Positions 24,763 to 33,328 are shown, counted from the stretch's first letter. The stretch: 64,000 nt of DNA from an uncultured Bacteroidales bacterium (GCA_902760345.1 CACWFY010000004.1:1-64000); one strand, 5' to 3'. A program made the numbers and translations. The notes: generated from the sequence alone by a model not told the origin.

Positions 24763-25760
24763 TGGAACCAATAACAGCAACCTTGACAACTGCCAAAGAA
24801 ATATATGAAGCAGCAAAGACTATTCAGAAGGTCTATAATGTTTCGAAAGAAATGAAAACTGTTGCTGAATCAGAAGGTAAAGATCAGATAATGGCAACTA
24901 AAGATCTTGCTAGTACTGCTTCGAAAATGCAACAGGAAGGTACAGGTGGAAAAGAAGGAAAGAGTGAATCCTCAAATAAAGAATTAAAAATTGAGGGTGA
25001 TTTGTATCGTGGAGATAGCAATAACCCAGTTCTTCTTGAAGGCGCATTCGTTCATGAATTAGACACTTCCCATATCAAAGAAGGAACAATTTCAGAGCCT
25101 GTGGGTTTTGTGGATAAACTTCCTAATGGAGAATCCATAGAAAAACTTGAAATTAAGGACGTATTTGTAGAAAGATTATCTTCTCCCGACAATCAAATAG
25201 GTGAAGCTTCTATTGAAAACGAAACAAATAGGTTAAAAACTGAATCAGGAAATGAAGTTGTAGAACAGGCTTCAAATAATACTGGAGACGAAATAGATTC
25301 CACAAAAGAAGCCAAGGCTGAAGGTTTGACTGACCAGGAAAAGCAAGAAATTAAAGAAAAAACCGGTTGGTCAGATAAAATAGTTGATGCTATTAGAACT
25401 AAGGAAGAAGCTCAAGTATATATTGATGCAGGGTTGGTAGAAGGTGAAGTAAATGGGAAACCTGCACTCCTTCAGCCAAAGATTGACGGGAAAGCATGTA
25501 ATGAACCTAAATGGCCGGATTGGAACAATAAGGATCTTGCAGAAGAAGGCTATCCTCCACGAGACAAGAATGGTCGACCATATGAATTGCATCACATTGG
25601 TCAAAATCCAGATTCACCACTTGCGGAGCTAACATATGAACAGCATCATAGTGATGGTAACTTTAAGATACTCCACACCTTTGACGAATCATCAATAGAT
25701 CGAGTACAATTCAATAAAGAAAGAAAAGAATATTGGTCAGAACGTTCAAAATCATTATAA
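24759..25760 (+). CDS. LHH-type (HNH/EndoVII superfamily) nuclease toxin
   Basis: 333 residues, no signal peptide. The first 190 residues are charged, low-complexity and contain a repeated FVxxL motif (FVHEL at about 97, FVDKLP at 117-122, FVERL at about 136), the middle one also present in the upstream protease. The C-terminal 130 residues are the toxin: GWSDKIVDAI, then NGRPYELHHIGQ with the LHH triad at 277-279, DSPLAELT, and IDRVQFNKERKEYW. This pattern is typical of LHH nucleases at the ends of polymorphic toxins. A SUKH-like immunity gene follows after one base. Confidence 0.86.
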   Translation: MMEPITATLTTAKEIYEAAKTIQKVYNVSKEMKTVAESEGKDQIMATKDLASTASKMQQEGTGGKEGKSESSNKELKIEGDLYRGDSNNPVLLEGAFVHELDTSHIKEGTISEPVGFVDKLPNGESIEKLEIKDVFVERLSSPDNQIGEASIENETNRLKTESGNEVVEQASNNTGDEIDSTKEAKAEGLTDQEKQEIKEKTGWSDKIVDAIRTKEEAQVYIDAGLVEGEVNGKPALLQPKIDGKACNEPKWPDWNNKDLAEEGYPPRDKNGRPYELHHIGQNPDSPLAELTYEQHHSDGNFKILHTFDESSIDRVQFNKERKEYWSERSKSL

Positions 25761-25761
25761 T

Positions 25762-26151
25762 ATGAATAATATAATTGCAACAATTGAATCCTTTAAACGT
25801 AAGATGTTTACAGGTAGCGTTTCGTCTGATCTGATAGCAAACGCAGAAAATGAGCTTGGTATTTCTATAGCTCCAGAATATAAAGAGGTATTGAAATATT
25901 TCGGTTCACTATGTGTCAAAGGAGAAGAGTTCTTAGGAATAGACTGCGATAATTATGATGTGGTTAAAGCAACAAATGAAGCAAGAAAAAATGACAAGAA
26001 CTTTCCTCTTGACATGTATGTCATAGAAAATACTTCAATCGATGGCATTCTTATAATCCAGAACAGTGCCGGTGAACTTTTTTCATATCAGCCTAATGGT
26101 AAGGTACAACATGTAGCAACTTGCCTTGACGAATATTTGCAAACCTTATAG
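25762..26151 (+). CDS. SUKH (SMI1/KNR4)-family immunity protein
   Basis: 129 residues. The N-terminal helix and ELGISIAPEYKEVLKYFGS stretch, followed by FLGID and a mixed beta-sheet part (ILIIQNSAGELFSYQPNGKV), match SMI1/KNR4 fold proteins, which neutralise nuclease toxins in polymorphic toxin systems. Position one base after the LHH toxin gene makes it the cognate antitoxin with good likelihood. It is small, acidic and probably cytoplasmic. Confidence 0.85.
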   Translation: MNNIIATIESFKRKMFTGSVSSDLIANAENELGISIAPEYKEVLKYFGSLCVKGEEFLGIDCDNYDVVKATNEARKNDKNFPLDMYVIENTSIDGILIIQNSAGELFSYQPNGKVQHVATCLDEYLQTL

Positions 26152-26155
26152 GTTT

Positions 26156-27052
26156 ATGCCTAAATTAAAAAAATGTCTTTATCTCATAGATCTCCTGTCA
26201 CGCAGGGGACCTATGAGTTTGAAAGAAATAAACGAACACTATCAGTACTCGTCATTATACGATGGCGAGATTATACCTCGTACATTTGCTCGGTATAAGG
26301 ATTATATTGCGGAAACATTTCCGTGTTACATTGAGTACAATCAAAGTACCAATGAGTATTACCTAAAGCGTTACCATCAATATGGTCAAGATGACTCATT
26401 ATATAATTATTTGTTGTCAGCATATCATATTGAGGGTATAAGTGAACTCGCTGTTAAACATCGCGATAAGGTAAAGTTGTATGAAGCACCTACAGGTGTT
26501 GAAAATGTACAGATTATATTAGAAGCAATAGATAACCAAAAGGGAATAGAATGTGACTATTATTCTTTTGATAGAGCAACCAAGAAACAGCAACTGCTTA
26601 TACCTTATTTTCTGAAGACATGGGAACAGCGGTGGTATCTTGCCGCAGAACCAGACAACCATCATCATGGCATATCAATCTTTGCTCTTGAACGAATGGA
26701 TAATATCAGATTGACAGACCAAAAGATGCAACCAAGCAATGATGTGACCGCTGATGAATACTGGGAAGGAAGCTTTGGCGTAAATCATAGTGATAATCAG
26801 GTACCAGAACGAATAGTAATTAAAGTATATGGATCACAAGTGAACTATGTTCGTGCCCTACCAATCCACGAATCTCAAAAGGAGCTGGAAAGCAATGTGG
26901 ACTACACGTTGTTTGAATACCATATTGTTCCTTGCTACAATCTTTATCAACAGCTACTATGGCATAGGGAAAAACTTGAAATAGTTGAGCCTATCCAAAT
27001 GCGCGAAGAAATGGCTAAAATCGTGAGGGATATGACTGTTCTATACAAATAG
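26156..27052 (+). CDS. WYL-domain transcriptional regulator
   Basis: 298 residues. The N-terminal winged helix is diverged (SLKEINEHYQYSS); the central part IECDYYSFDRATKKQQLLIPYFLKTWEQRWYLAA is the WYL domain, with RWYLAA in place of the usual WYL triad. The C-terminal WCX-like part ends the protein. WYL proteins sense nucleic-acid-type ligands and commonly control phage-defence genes. The ATG at 26156 lies 4 bases after the SUKH gene and closes the operon. It may control the palindrome at 17827-17843. Confidence 0.86.
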   Translation: MPKLKKCLYLIDLLSRRGPMSLKEINEHYQYSSLYDGEIIPRTFARYKDYIAETFPCYIEYNQSTNEYYLKRYHQYGQDDSLYNYLLSAYHIEGISELAVKHRDKVKLYEAPTGVENVQIILEAIDNQKGIECDYYSFDRATKKQQLLIPYFLKTWEQRWYLAAEPDNHHHGISIFALERMDNIRLTDQKMQPSNDVTADEYWEGSFGVNHSDNQVPERIVIKVYGSQVNYVRALPIHESQKELESNVDYTLFEYHIVPCYNLYQQLLWHREKLEIVEPIQMREEMAKIVRDMTVLYK

Positions 27053-27214
27053 AAAGAAAAATACAGAAAAATGCCTTTTTTGTGTGGGCACTTATTTGTG
27101 GAGCCGGTCCATTGTTGTTACTATTCGGGGCATATGCATATTTATCATGAAGCATGGTAGGTATTAATACACTCACATTACTAAAATCATCTTTTCAAAA
27201 TTGACAACGAAACG

Positions 27215-27263
27215 AACAACCCCACTGATTTTAGCAACAATGCCGATTGTCAGTGGGGTTGTT
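27215..27263. terminator. Perfect 14-bp inverted repeat downstream of the operon
   Basis: AACAACCCCACTGA and its exact complement flank a 21-base loop. There is no T-run on the plus strand, so termination is uncertain; it could be a protein site near the element's right end. The rest of 27053-27400 shows nothing I can assign. Confidence 0.45.
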
Positions 27264-27400
27264 GTTCCCAAAATGTTCCCACTTATCAATAGCGTGAGAG
27301 ATGTATATATGGTGCAGTATGTTATGAATGTATTTCTTGAACTCACAAAAAATCACTCTACATTTCAGAAGGTTACGGAGGTTCACTTTTGTCTCAAAAA

Positions 27401-27418
27401 GGTCACCTGAAGGTCACC
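27401..27418 (+). repeat. Paired GGTCACC repeats at the right end (possible integrase arm sites)
   Basis: Identical 18-mer to 6516-6533. A degenerate pair GGTTACGGAGGTTCAC lies just upstream near 27371. Confidence 0.55.
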
Positions 27419-27426
27419 AAGAAAAG

Positions 27427-27456
27427 AAAAAGCACTTGCAAAATCTTTGTAAGTGC
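27427..27456 (-). terminator. Terminator of the tRNA(CAT) gene (right copy)
   Basis: On the minus strand the hairpin AGCACTTAC...GCAAGTGCT is followed by T5. It lies inside the element's right end and diverges from the left copy only in the loop. Confidence 0.65.
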
Positions 27457-27514
27457 TTGATTTTCAGTGTGGACCAGCCAGGGCTTGAACCTGGGACCTC
27501 CAGATTATGAGTCT
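27427..27514. repeat. Right end repeat (attR) including the tRNA 3' half
   Basis: Direct copy of 6312-6399. The stretch ACCTCCAGATTATGAGTCT is identical in both copies and includes the anticodon region, so crossover probably took place there. Confidence 0.8.
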
Positions 27515-27543
27515 GTTGCTCTAACCAACTGAGCTACAAGTCC
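27470..27543 (-). tRNA. tRNA with CAT anticodon (tRNA-Met or tRNA-Ile2)
   Basis: 74 bases fold as a complete tRNA: acceptor GGACTTG/CTGGTCC, D-stem GCTC/GAGC, anticodon loop CTCATAA, T-arm CCAGG-TTCAAGC-CCTGG, discriminator A and no encoded CCA. CAT can be elongator Met or lysidine-modified Ile; I cannot decide. The 3' half was supplied by the integrated element. Confidence 0.88.
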
Positions 27544-27601
27544 AGTGCTTCAATAAAGCGGGTGCAAAATTACGAAGATTTATGGAAATAACCAAATTAT
27601 T

Positions 27602-27633
27602 TTTGGTATTTCTCGCTCTTATTCGTAACTTTG
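27602..27633 (+). promoter_or_regulatory. Promoter of the Ca2+ ATPase gene (-33 TTTG, -7 TAACTTTG)
   Basis: TTTG at 27602-27605 and TAACTTTG at 27626-27633 with a 20-base spacer. The GTG start lies only 4 bases after the -7 box, implying a leaderless message. Confidence 0.6.
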
Positions 27634-27637
27634 CACC

Positions 27638-30154
27638 GTGATTACAGCTAAGAAAGAAGGTTTAAGCGCCGTGGAAGTGCTGCAGAGTCGCAGTGTTCAC
27701 GGTGAGAATGTGCTGACGCCCCCACGGCCTCAGTCCATGTGGCGATTGTATCTGGAGAAGTATCAGGACCCCATGGTGCGCATCTTGCTGGTGGCAGCAG
27801 TGGTGTCGTTGGTGTTGGCTTTTGTTAAGAACGACTTTACAGAGAGCTTGGGTATCATTGCAGCCATTATTCTGGCAACAACTGTTGGCTTTTATTTTGA
27901 GCGTGATGCTGCCCGTCGCTTTAGTCTGCTGACCCAGTTGGGTGAAGAACAGCCCGTCAAGGTGGTGCGCGAGGGTACTATTGTAGAGATACCCCGTCGT
28001 GAAGTCGTCGTTGGCGACGTCGTTATCGTTGAGACTGGCGACGAGATACCTGCCGATGGTTGTCTTTTTGAGTCTACTGATTTACAGGTAGATGAATCGA
28101 GTCTGACTGGTGAAACGATTACGACGAAAGGAGTAAGGAGAGAAGGAGAAGAGGAGAAAGGAGAAGAGGCGTATCCGAATGATATGCTGTTGCGCTCGTC
28201 GATGGTGATGGCGGGTACAGGCCGTTATGTGGTGACTGCGGTTGGTGACCATACTGAGATTGGTCATGTAGCGCGTCAGGCTACTGAACTCACCCATGTC
28301 AAGACCCCTCTGAACATACAGTTAGGTCATTTGGCCAAACTCATCAGCAAGGTCGGTGGTATCCTGTCTGTTGCTGCCTTTGTGGTGTTCCTCGTCCACG
28401 ACATTCTGGTCAATCCCTTGTGGCATACCACTAACTATGTAGATATGGTTGAGGTGGTGTTGCGCTACTTTATGATGGCTGTCACGCTGATTGTGATGGC
28501 TGTCCCTGAAGGTCTGCCAATGGCTGTCACACTGGCCCTTGCACTCAACATGCGGCGCATGCTCAAGTCCAGCAACCTGGTGCGTAAGTTGCAGGCATCT
28601 GAGACGATGGGAGCAGTTACCGTGATTTGTACAGATAAGACGGGTACGCTGACGGAAAACAGAATGACGGTGGTGGAAATGGTGATGGGTAAAACCCCCA
28701 ACACCCATCACCTATACCGTGCCATTGCGCTGAATACGACTGCGACGCACGATGTGGGCAATCCTACGGAGCAGGCGCTGTTGCGTTGGCTCATGGATCA
28801 GGGCGCCGACTACCAGCAGTTACGTAACGATAACCCCATCACGGCTCGCGAACCATTTACTACAGAGCGCAAATACATGTCGACTACCGTTGGCGACACC
28901 TTATACATTAAAGGAGCCCCTGAAATAGTGATGCAGATGTGCGACCTTACTGATGAAGAGCGGCAACAGGTTGAGGCGCAGTTGCGCGACTGGCAGCAAC
29001 ATGCCATGCGTACTTTGGCCATTGCCGAGAACAAGACGCTATTGGCTATTGTTGCCATCAGCGACCCCTTACGCCAAGAGGTACCTGCGGCTATCCGTCA
29101 ATGTAAGAAGGCTGGTATTGACGTCAAGATAGTGACGGGTGATACGGCAGCTACGGCTATGGAGATAGCGCGTCTAACGGGAGTCATTGACTCCCTAAAT
29201 GAAAAAGGAGAAATGATAAATGACAAATGCATCACCGGTGCGGAGTTTTCCGCTATGAGTAATGAAGAGGCGCTGAAGGTCATTCGCAACCTGAAGGTCA
29301 TGTCGCGAGCAAGACCAAGCGACAAGCAACGGCTGGTAGCCCTCTTGCAACAGTGTGGTGAGGTTGTCGCTGTGACAGGCGACGGCACCAATGATGCTCC
29401 AGCCTTGAATCGTGCCCATGTCGGCCTGTCGCTGGGCAGTGGCACCAGCGTAGCCAAGCAGGCCAGTGACATCACTCTGCTCAACGACTCGTTCCGCAGC
29501 ATTGTCCATGCTGTCATGTGGGGGCGCTCGCTGTATAAGAACATCCAGCGCTTCGTCTTCTTCCAACTCATCGTCAATGTGACGGCCTTATTGTTGGTGC
29601 TTGGCGGAGCCTTTATTGGTACAGAGATGCCGCTGACTATCACCCAGATACTGTGGGTGAACCTCATTATGGATACCTTTGCCGCTATGGCGCTGGCCTC
29701 GTTGCCACCATCGCGCGAGGTGCTGAGTGAACAGCCCCGTGCTACCAACGCATCTATCATCACTCGTCCGATGGCCCGAGGCATAGCTTTCATCGGTGGC
29801 CTGTTCTTTTTCTTTACCTTCTCGCTGCTTTGGTATTTTGAGCGGATTGCAGGCGTCGACGAGGTAGAGCTGACCATCTTCTTCACCCTCTTTGTGCTGT
29901 TACAGTGGTGGAACCTGTTTAATGCCCGTGTGATGGGCTCATGCCATTCTGCCTTCCGTCGTCTATGGGCCTGCGGTGGTTTCCTGCTGGTATTGCTTGC
30001 CGTACTTGTGGGCCAGTGGTTGATAGTCACCTTTGGTGGTCGTGTGTTCCGTACCGTTCCCCTGCCGTGGGATACTTGGCTGTGGATGTTCCTCGTCACG
30101 TCGCCTGTGCTATGGGTAGGAGAAATATATAGGAAGTTAAGAGTGAAGAGTTGA
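27638..30154 (+). CDS. Calcium-translocating P-type ATPase (PMCA type)
   Basis: 838 residues. The phosphorylation motif DKTGTLTE is at Asp333, the dephosphorylation TGET motif near 150, and the hinge GDGTNDAPAL near 585. The M4 motif VPEGLPMAV and M6 NLIMDTFAAMAL fit a type IIB calcium pump exporting Ca2+ across the inner membrane. The only start compatible with the family N-terminus (GLSAVEVLQSR) is a GTG at 27638, 4 bases after the -7 box. Residues about 165-180 are a Glu/Lys/Gly-rich insertion and about 520-532 contain NEKGEMINDK, encoded by a 17-mer that recurs near 45801; both look like repeat-derived insertions. Confidence 0.93.
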   Translation: MITAKKEGLSAVEVLQSRSVHGENVLTPPRPQSMWRLYLEKYQDPMVRILLVAAVVSLVLAFVKNDFTESLGIIAAIILATTVGFYFERDAARRFSLLTQLGEEQPVKVVREGTIVEIPRREVVVGDVVIVETGDEIPADGCLFESTDLQVDESSLTGETITTKGVRREGEEEKGEEAYPNDMLLRSSMVMAGTGRYVVTAVGDHTEIGHVARQATELTHVKTPLNIQLGHLAKLISKVGGILSVAAFVVFLVHDILVNPLWHTTNYVDMVEVVLRYFMMAVTLIVMAVPEGLPMAVTLALALNMRRMLKSSNLVRKLQASETMGAVTVICTDKTGTLTENRMTVVEMVMGKTPNTHHLYRAIALNTTATHDVGNPTEQALLRWLMDQGADYQQLRNDNPITAREPFTTERKYMSTTVGDTLYIKGAPEIVMQMCDLTDEERQQVEAQLRDWQQHAMRTLAIAENKTLLAIVAISDPLRQEVPAAIRQCKKAGIDVKIVTGDTAATAMEIARLTGVIDSLNEKGEMINDKCITGAEFSAMSNEEALKVIRNLKVMSRARPSDKQRLVALLQQCGEVVAVTGDGTNDAPALNRAHVGLSLGSGTSVAKQASDITLLNDSFRSIVHAVMWGRSLYKNIQRFVFFQLIVNVTALLLVLGGAFIGTEMPLTITQILWVNLIMDTFAAMALASLPPSREVLSEQPRATNASIITRPMARGIAFIGGLFFFFTFSLLWYFERIAGVDEVELTIFFTLFVLLQWWNLFNARVMGSCHSAFRRLWACGGFLLVLLAVLVGQWLIVTFGGRVFRTVPLPWDTWLWMFLVTSPVLWVGEIYRKLRVKS

Positions 30155-30993
30155 TGGGCGGATTTGTAGCGACAATAGGAATGTTCGATGGTGTCCATCG
30201 TGGTCATCAGTTTGTGTTGCGCCACGTGGTGGACGAGGCACAACGCCGCGGACTGCATTCTATGGCTGTCACGTTCGACCGCCAGGGAGCCCCCACGCTT
30301 ACGCCGCTTGCTGACAAGTTGCGTTTGATGGCTCAATGTGGTATTGAGCGTACAGAGGTGTTGACCTTCGACGATGCTTTGAAGCAGTTGACAGCTCGTC
30401 AGTTTATGGCCGATGTGCTGCAGGCTCGCTATGATGTGCGTGTGCTGATGATTGGCTATGACAACCGCTTTGGCCACAATCGCGCCGAGGGTTTTGACGA
30501 CTATGTGCGCTATGGACGTGAACTGGGTATGGACGTGCTACAATTGCCTGCTGAGGGCACTGTCTGCTCCTCCATGATTCGCCAGCTGCTGACCAATGGT
30601 GACGTAGCTGCTGCCGCTGAGGCTTTGGGTTACGCTTATACTATTAGTGGCCGTGTGGCTCATGGTGAGCATGTCGGCACACAAATGGGTTTCCCTACAG
30701 CCAACCTTGTGCCCGACTGTGCCACACAACTACTCCCAGCACCTGGCGTTTATGCTGTTCGCGTTGGAACTCATGGCGGTATGATGAACATCGGCACGCG
30801 CCCTACCTTTGATGGGCACCAACAGACGCTTGAGGTCAACATCTTTGATTTCGACGACGACCTCTATGGCCGTGAGATTAGCGTATCGTTCGTTCAAAGG
30901 CTGCGTGACGAAAAGTATTTCGACAGTCCTGAGGCGCTCATTCACCAGTTACAAATCGATTCACAACAAGCCAAACACATATTATCATTATGA
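30154..30993 (+). CDS. ribF: Bifunctional riboflavin kinase/FAD synthetase (RibF-like)
   Basis: 279 residues, somewhat short for the family. GMFDGVHRGHQFVL is the nucleotidyltransferase (T/H)xGH-type motif, and RAEGFDDY with CSSMIRQLL fit the FMN-adenylyltransferase domain. The second half, AHGEHVGTQMGFPTANL with MNIGTRPTF, is the riboflavin kinase domain (GxxxGFPTAN and the GTRPTF strand). It makes FMN and FAD from riboflavin. The ATG overlaps the ATPase stop (TGATG); downstream it overlaps the protease gene (ATGA at 30990), so the three are co-transcribed. Confidence 0.92.
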   Translation: MGGFVATIGMFDGVHRGHQFVLRHVVDEAQRRGLHSMAVTFDRQGAPTLTPLADKLRLMAQCGIERTEVLTFDDALKQLTARQFMADVLQARYDVRVLMIGYDNRFGHNRAEGFDDYVRYGRELGMDVLQLPAEGTVCSSMIRQLLTNGDVAAAAEALGYAYTISGRVAHGEHVGTQMGFPTANLVPDCATQLLPAPGVYAVRVGTHGGMMNIGTRPTFDGHQQTLEVNIFDFDDDLYGREISVSFVQRLRDEKYFDSPEALIHQLQIDSQQAKHILSL

Positions 30994-31760
30994 AACAAGC
31001 TATTCGTTATCTGCTCATCTTCGTAGCCATCCAACTGATTGGTGGCGCCATTATACAGGGCGTATGGAGTCTCGTTGCCGGCAGTGGCGACAAGACGGCC
31101 GCCATGCTTATTACCATCACGGGCGTTGTTGGTCTGCTGACCATTACCGTATTCCTCTGGGCTCGCTATGCGGTGGTGTCGCCCACATGGCTTCGTACCC
31201 GTCCTTGGATGGTGCTGACGTGGAGTGTCATTGCCGCCTTGGGAGCACTTATCCCGTCAGCCTTTATTCAAGAGCAGATACCTGAACTGCCCAACTGGGT
31301 CGAGAACGAGTTCGACACCATTATGGGCACACCGTGGGGATACCTCATCATTGGTCTGTTGGCTCCGCTCAGCGAGGAGATAGTGATGCGTGGTGCCATT
31401 CTGCGAGAGTTGTTGCGCTCGTCGCGCCTGACACCTTGGGGATCCATCACGCTGTCGGCTGTGTTCTTCGCCCTGATTCACATGAACCCCGTTCAGATGC
31501 CGCACGCCTTCCTCATCGGATTACTATTGGGTTGGATGTACTGGCGCACAGGCTCTATCCTGCCTGGAGTAGCTTACCATTGGGCCAACAACAGCGTCGC
31601 ATTTGTGCTCTACGCCATCTATCCCAATCCCGATATCAAGCTGATTGATGTCTTCCAAGGGTCCCAATTGCACGTCTATATGGCCGTATTTTTCTCGATG
31701 CTTATCCTGTTGCCAGCCCTTTATCAGCTGCATGTCTGGATGCGTCGTGCAGAGGAATGA
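30990..31760 (+). CDS. CPBP-family intramembrane metalloprotease
   Basis: 256 residues with about seven membrane helices. EEIVMRGA (Glu129, Glu130, Arg134) is the EExxxR motif, FALIHMNP (His164) the FxxxH motif and YHWANNS the HxxxN motif of the CPBP/Abi family (Rce1-like proteases). Bacterial members cleave in the membrane or protect from peptides; the substrate is unknown. It overlaps ribF by 4 bases. A long gap to the next gene with a new promoter suggests the operon ends here. Confidence 0.88.
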   Translation: MKQAIRYLLIFVAIQLIGGAIIQGVWSLVAGSGDKTAAMLITITGVVGLLTITVFLWARYAVVSPTWLRTRPWMVLTWSVIAALGALIPSAFIQEQIPELPNWVENEFDTIMGTPWGYLIIGLLAPLSEEIVMRGAILRELLRSSRLTPWGSITLSAVFFALIHMNPVQMPHAFLIGLLLGWMYWRTGSILPGVAYHWANNSVAFVLYAIYPNPDIKLIDVFQGSQLHVYMAVFFSMLILLPALYQLHVWMRRAEE

Positions 31761-31778
31761 AAAGTTTTCCTTAAATTA

Positions 31779-31810
31779 TTTGGAAGTGTCAATTATTATT
31801 TCTATCTTTG
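31779..31810 (+). promoter_or_regulatory. Promoter of the secreted Ig-like protein gene
   Basis: TTTG at 31779-31782, 20-base spacer, TATCTTTG at 31803-31810; leader of about 40 bases. Confidence 0.6.
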
Positions 31811-31853
31811 CACCTACTATCGAATTTATTATTAACTAAAAAATTTAATGCTT

Positions 31854-33191
31854 ATGAACAAAATTTTACGCTATTCTTTCATAGCCCTGTTGGCTATGGT
31901 GTTTGGAAATGTGATGGCACAGAATGTGATTTTTGATTTTTCTTTAGAAACATCAGAAGGATCAAAGGAGAGTGTGTGGGGATTGCCTGCTTCTTCTAAG
32001 AACAAAACTGTTGCCGAGAAAGAGTTTACTTATGATGGCTATACGATTAAAGTAGCTGGCTCTGCAGGTGAGGGTTATTATTGGAACGACAAAGATAAAT
32101 ATCTTCTGCTTGGTAAGACAGGGGCGTACATTATTCTTCCTGCATTTGGTTTTGATGTAGAAGCCATTAAAGTTTATGGTAGAGAAGGTGCAAGTGGTAA
32201 GGTAACCCATAACATTTTCGTGGGTGAAGAAGCTGTCAGTACGGAGATTAAAGGTGCAACAACGACTAGCATTTTTAATATTGCTGAAGGAAAACAAGCG
32301 GCAGGAACTATTTATACATTAAAAGTCACTAACAATAACAATGATCAGATTGTAAAGATTGAAATCTGTAAGAAAGGTTCTGGTACTAAAAAGGCTGCTG
32401 GACTTTCATGGGGTAAGGCCTCGACATCCGTAACATTTGGTGAGAGCTATGACAATATTCCGACTCTTCAGAATCCCAATAACCTCTCAGTAACTTGTAC
32501 TTCTGATAATGAGGCTGTTTGCACCGTAACTGATGCAGGTGTTATCACTGTTGTAGGTGATGGTAAAGCAAAAATTACTGCCGAGTTTGCTGGTAATGAT
32601 GAGTATGAGGCACAGACTGTTTCAATCGAAATTACTGTAAATCCAGCCATTGATCATGATGCTAAGGGACAGAAGAACAACCCATATCTGCTCACTGATG
32701 CGGACTTCTTAACTTTAGTTACAGGTTTGCAACCTGAAGACGTGTCCTCTACAGCTTCTAATAATCCTAAGTCAGCAAAGCTGTATGTAAAAGGCTATAT
32801 TGTAAATATTGACGATGTTACAGAGGCAGACTTACAACAATATGGTAATATGACCTTTAAGATAGCTGCTGTAAAGGGTGATTATGATGCTGACATGAAG
32901 CTGAAGGTTTATCGCTGCAATTTCTTGGAGAATAAGAAGTTTACTTCTGCTGACCAGATTAAGTTAGATGACGACGTTATTGTCTATGGTCAGATTCAGT
33001 GGTATGGTGGTTCTCCTCAGGTTATAAGCGGTTGCAATATCTACTCGCTGAACGGCAACACCTCCAGCGTCAACGCCATCAAGACCAACGCTCAGTTCTC
33101 TGGCAAGATGTACAACGTGGCAGGTCAGGTAGTCAACAAGGGCTACAAGGGTCTGGTGATCCAGGACGGCCGTAAGTTTGTGAATAAGTAA
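31854..33191 (+). CDS. Secreted multi-domain protein (Ig-like and DUF6359-like) with short C-terminal tail
   Basis: 445 residues. Signal peptide MNKILRYSFIALLAMVFGNV ending MAQ. An N-terminal beta-rich domain of about 150 residues is followed by a BIG-type Ig-like domain (about 180-265: LSWGKASTSVTFGESYDN to TAEFAGNDEYEAQTVSIEITV). A DUF6359-like OB-fold part follows (NPYLLTDADFLTL, YVKGYIVNI, VYGQIQWYGG). The ending MYNVAGQVVNKGYKGLVIQD to RKFVNK matches the short tail found on many Prevotella surface proteins, also on the 2212-residue protein here. An ATG at 31848 would add two residues. Function unknown, cell envelope or exterior. Confidence 0.78.
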   Translation: MNKILRYSFIALLAMVFGNVMAQNVIFDFSLETSEGSKESVWGLPASSKNKTVAEKEFTYDGYTIKVAGSAGEGYYWNDKDKYLLLGKTGAYIILPAFGFDVEAIKVYGREGASGKVTHNIFVGEEAVSTEIKGATTTSIFNIAEGKQAAGTIYTLKVTNNNNDQIVKIEICKKGSGTKKAAGLSWGKASTSVTFGESYDNIPTLQNPNNLSVTCTSDNEAVCTVTDAGVITVVGDGKAKITAEFAGNDEYEAQTVSIEITVNPAIDHDAKGQKNNPYLLTDADFLTLVTGLQPEDVSSTASNNPKSAKLYVKGYIVNIDDVTEADLQQYGNMTFKIAAVKGDYDADMKLKVYRCNFLENKKFTSADQIKLDDDVIVYGQIQWYGGSPQVISGCNIYSLNGNTSSVNAIKTNAQFSGKMYNVAGQVVNKGYKGLVIQDGRKFVNK

Positions 33192-33254
33192 GTAACGCAA
33201 ATCTATACTGTTAGTAAAAACACAAAGGAAGTTTTACTTCCAGTATTTGGGACT

Positions 33255-33290
33255 GGCAGCCAGCTGATACTTCAGCTGGCTGCCTTTTAT
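33255..33290 (+). terminator. Strong terminator after the Ig-like protein
   Basis: GGCAGCCAGCTGA-TACT-TCAGCTGGCTGCC, perfect 13-bp stem, followed by TTTTAT. Confidence 0.88.
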
Positions 33291-33328
33291 ACGTTAGTAG
33301 GTTGCTGACGATGTGCCAGAAGATGAAC

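Larger units (their letters stand above)
6312..27514. mobile_element. Integrative mobilizable element in a tRNA(CAT) gene
   Basis: About 21.2 kb between direct repeats of the tRNA 3' half plus terminator. The intact tRNA is rebuilt at the right end. Inside are a tyrosine recombinase, a helix-turn-helix protein, a DUF3987 ATPase, a TOPRIM protein, a probable oriT and a MobV relaxase, the usual core of Bacteroidales mobilizable elements. I saw no TraG/VirB4-type conjugation genes, so mobilization in trans is likely. Cargo is an ATPase module (8593-11437) and an AT-rich toxin/defence-like operon (17496-27052). Confidence 0.85.

Noticed and set aside
27328-27510. Short frame ending in GLEPGTSRL
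   Set aside because: It is antisense to the tRNA; this peptide is a familiar false translation of tRNA T-arms.
6312-27514. Self-transmissible conjugative element
   Set aside because: A relaxase is present but no coupling protein, VirB4-like ATPase or other transfer genes were found; the HerA-like ATPase belongs to the toxin operon.
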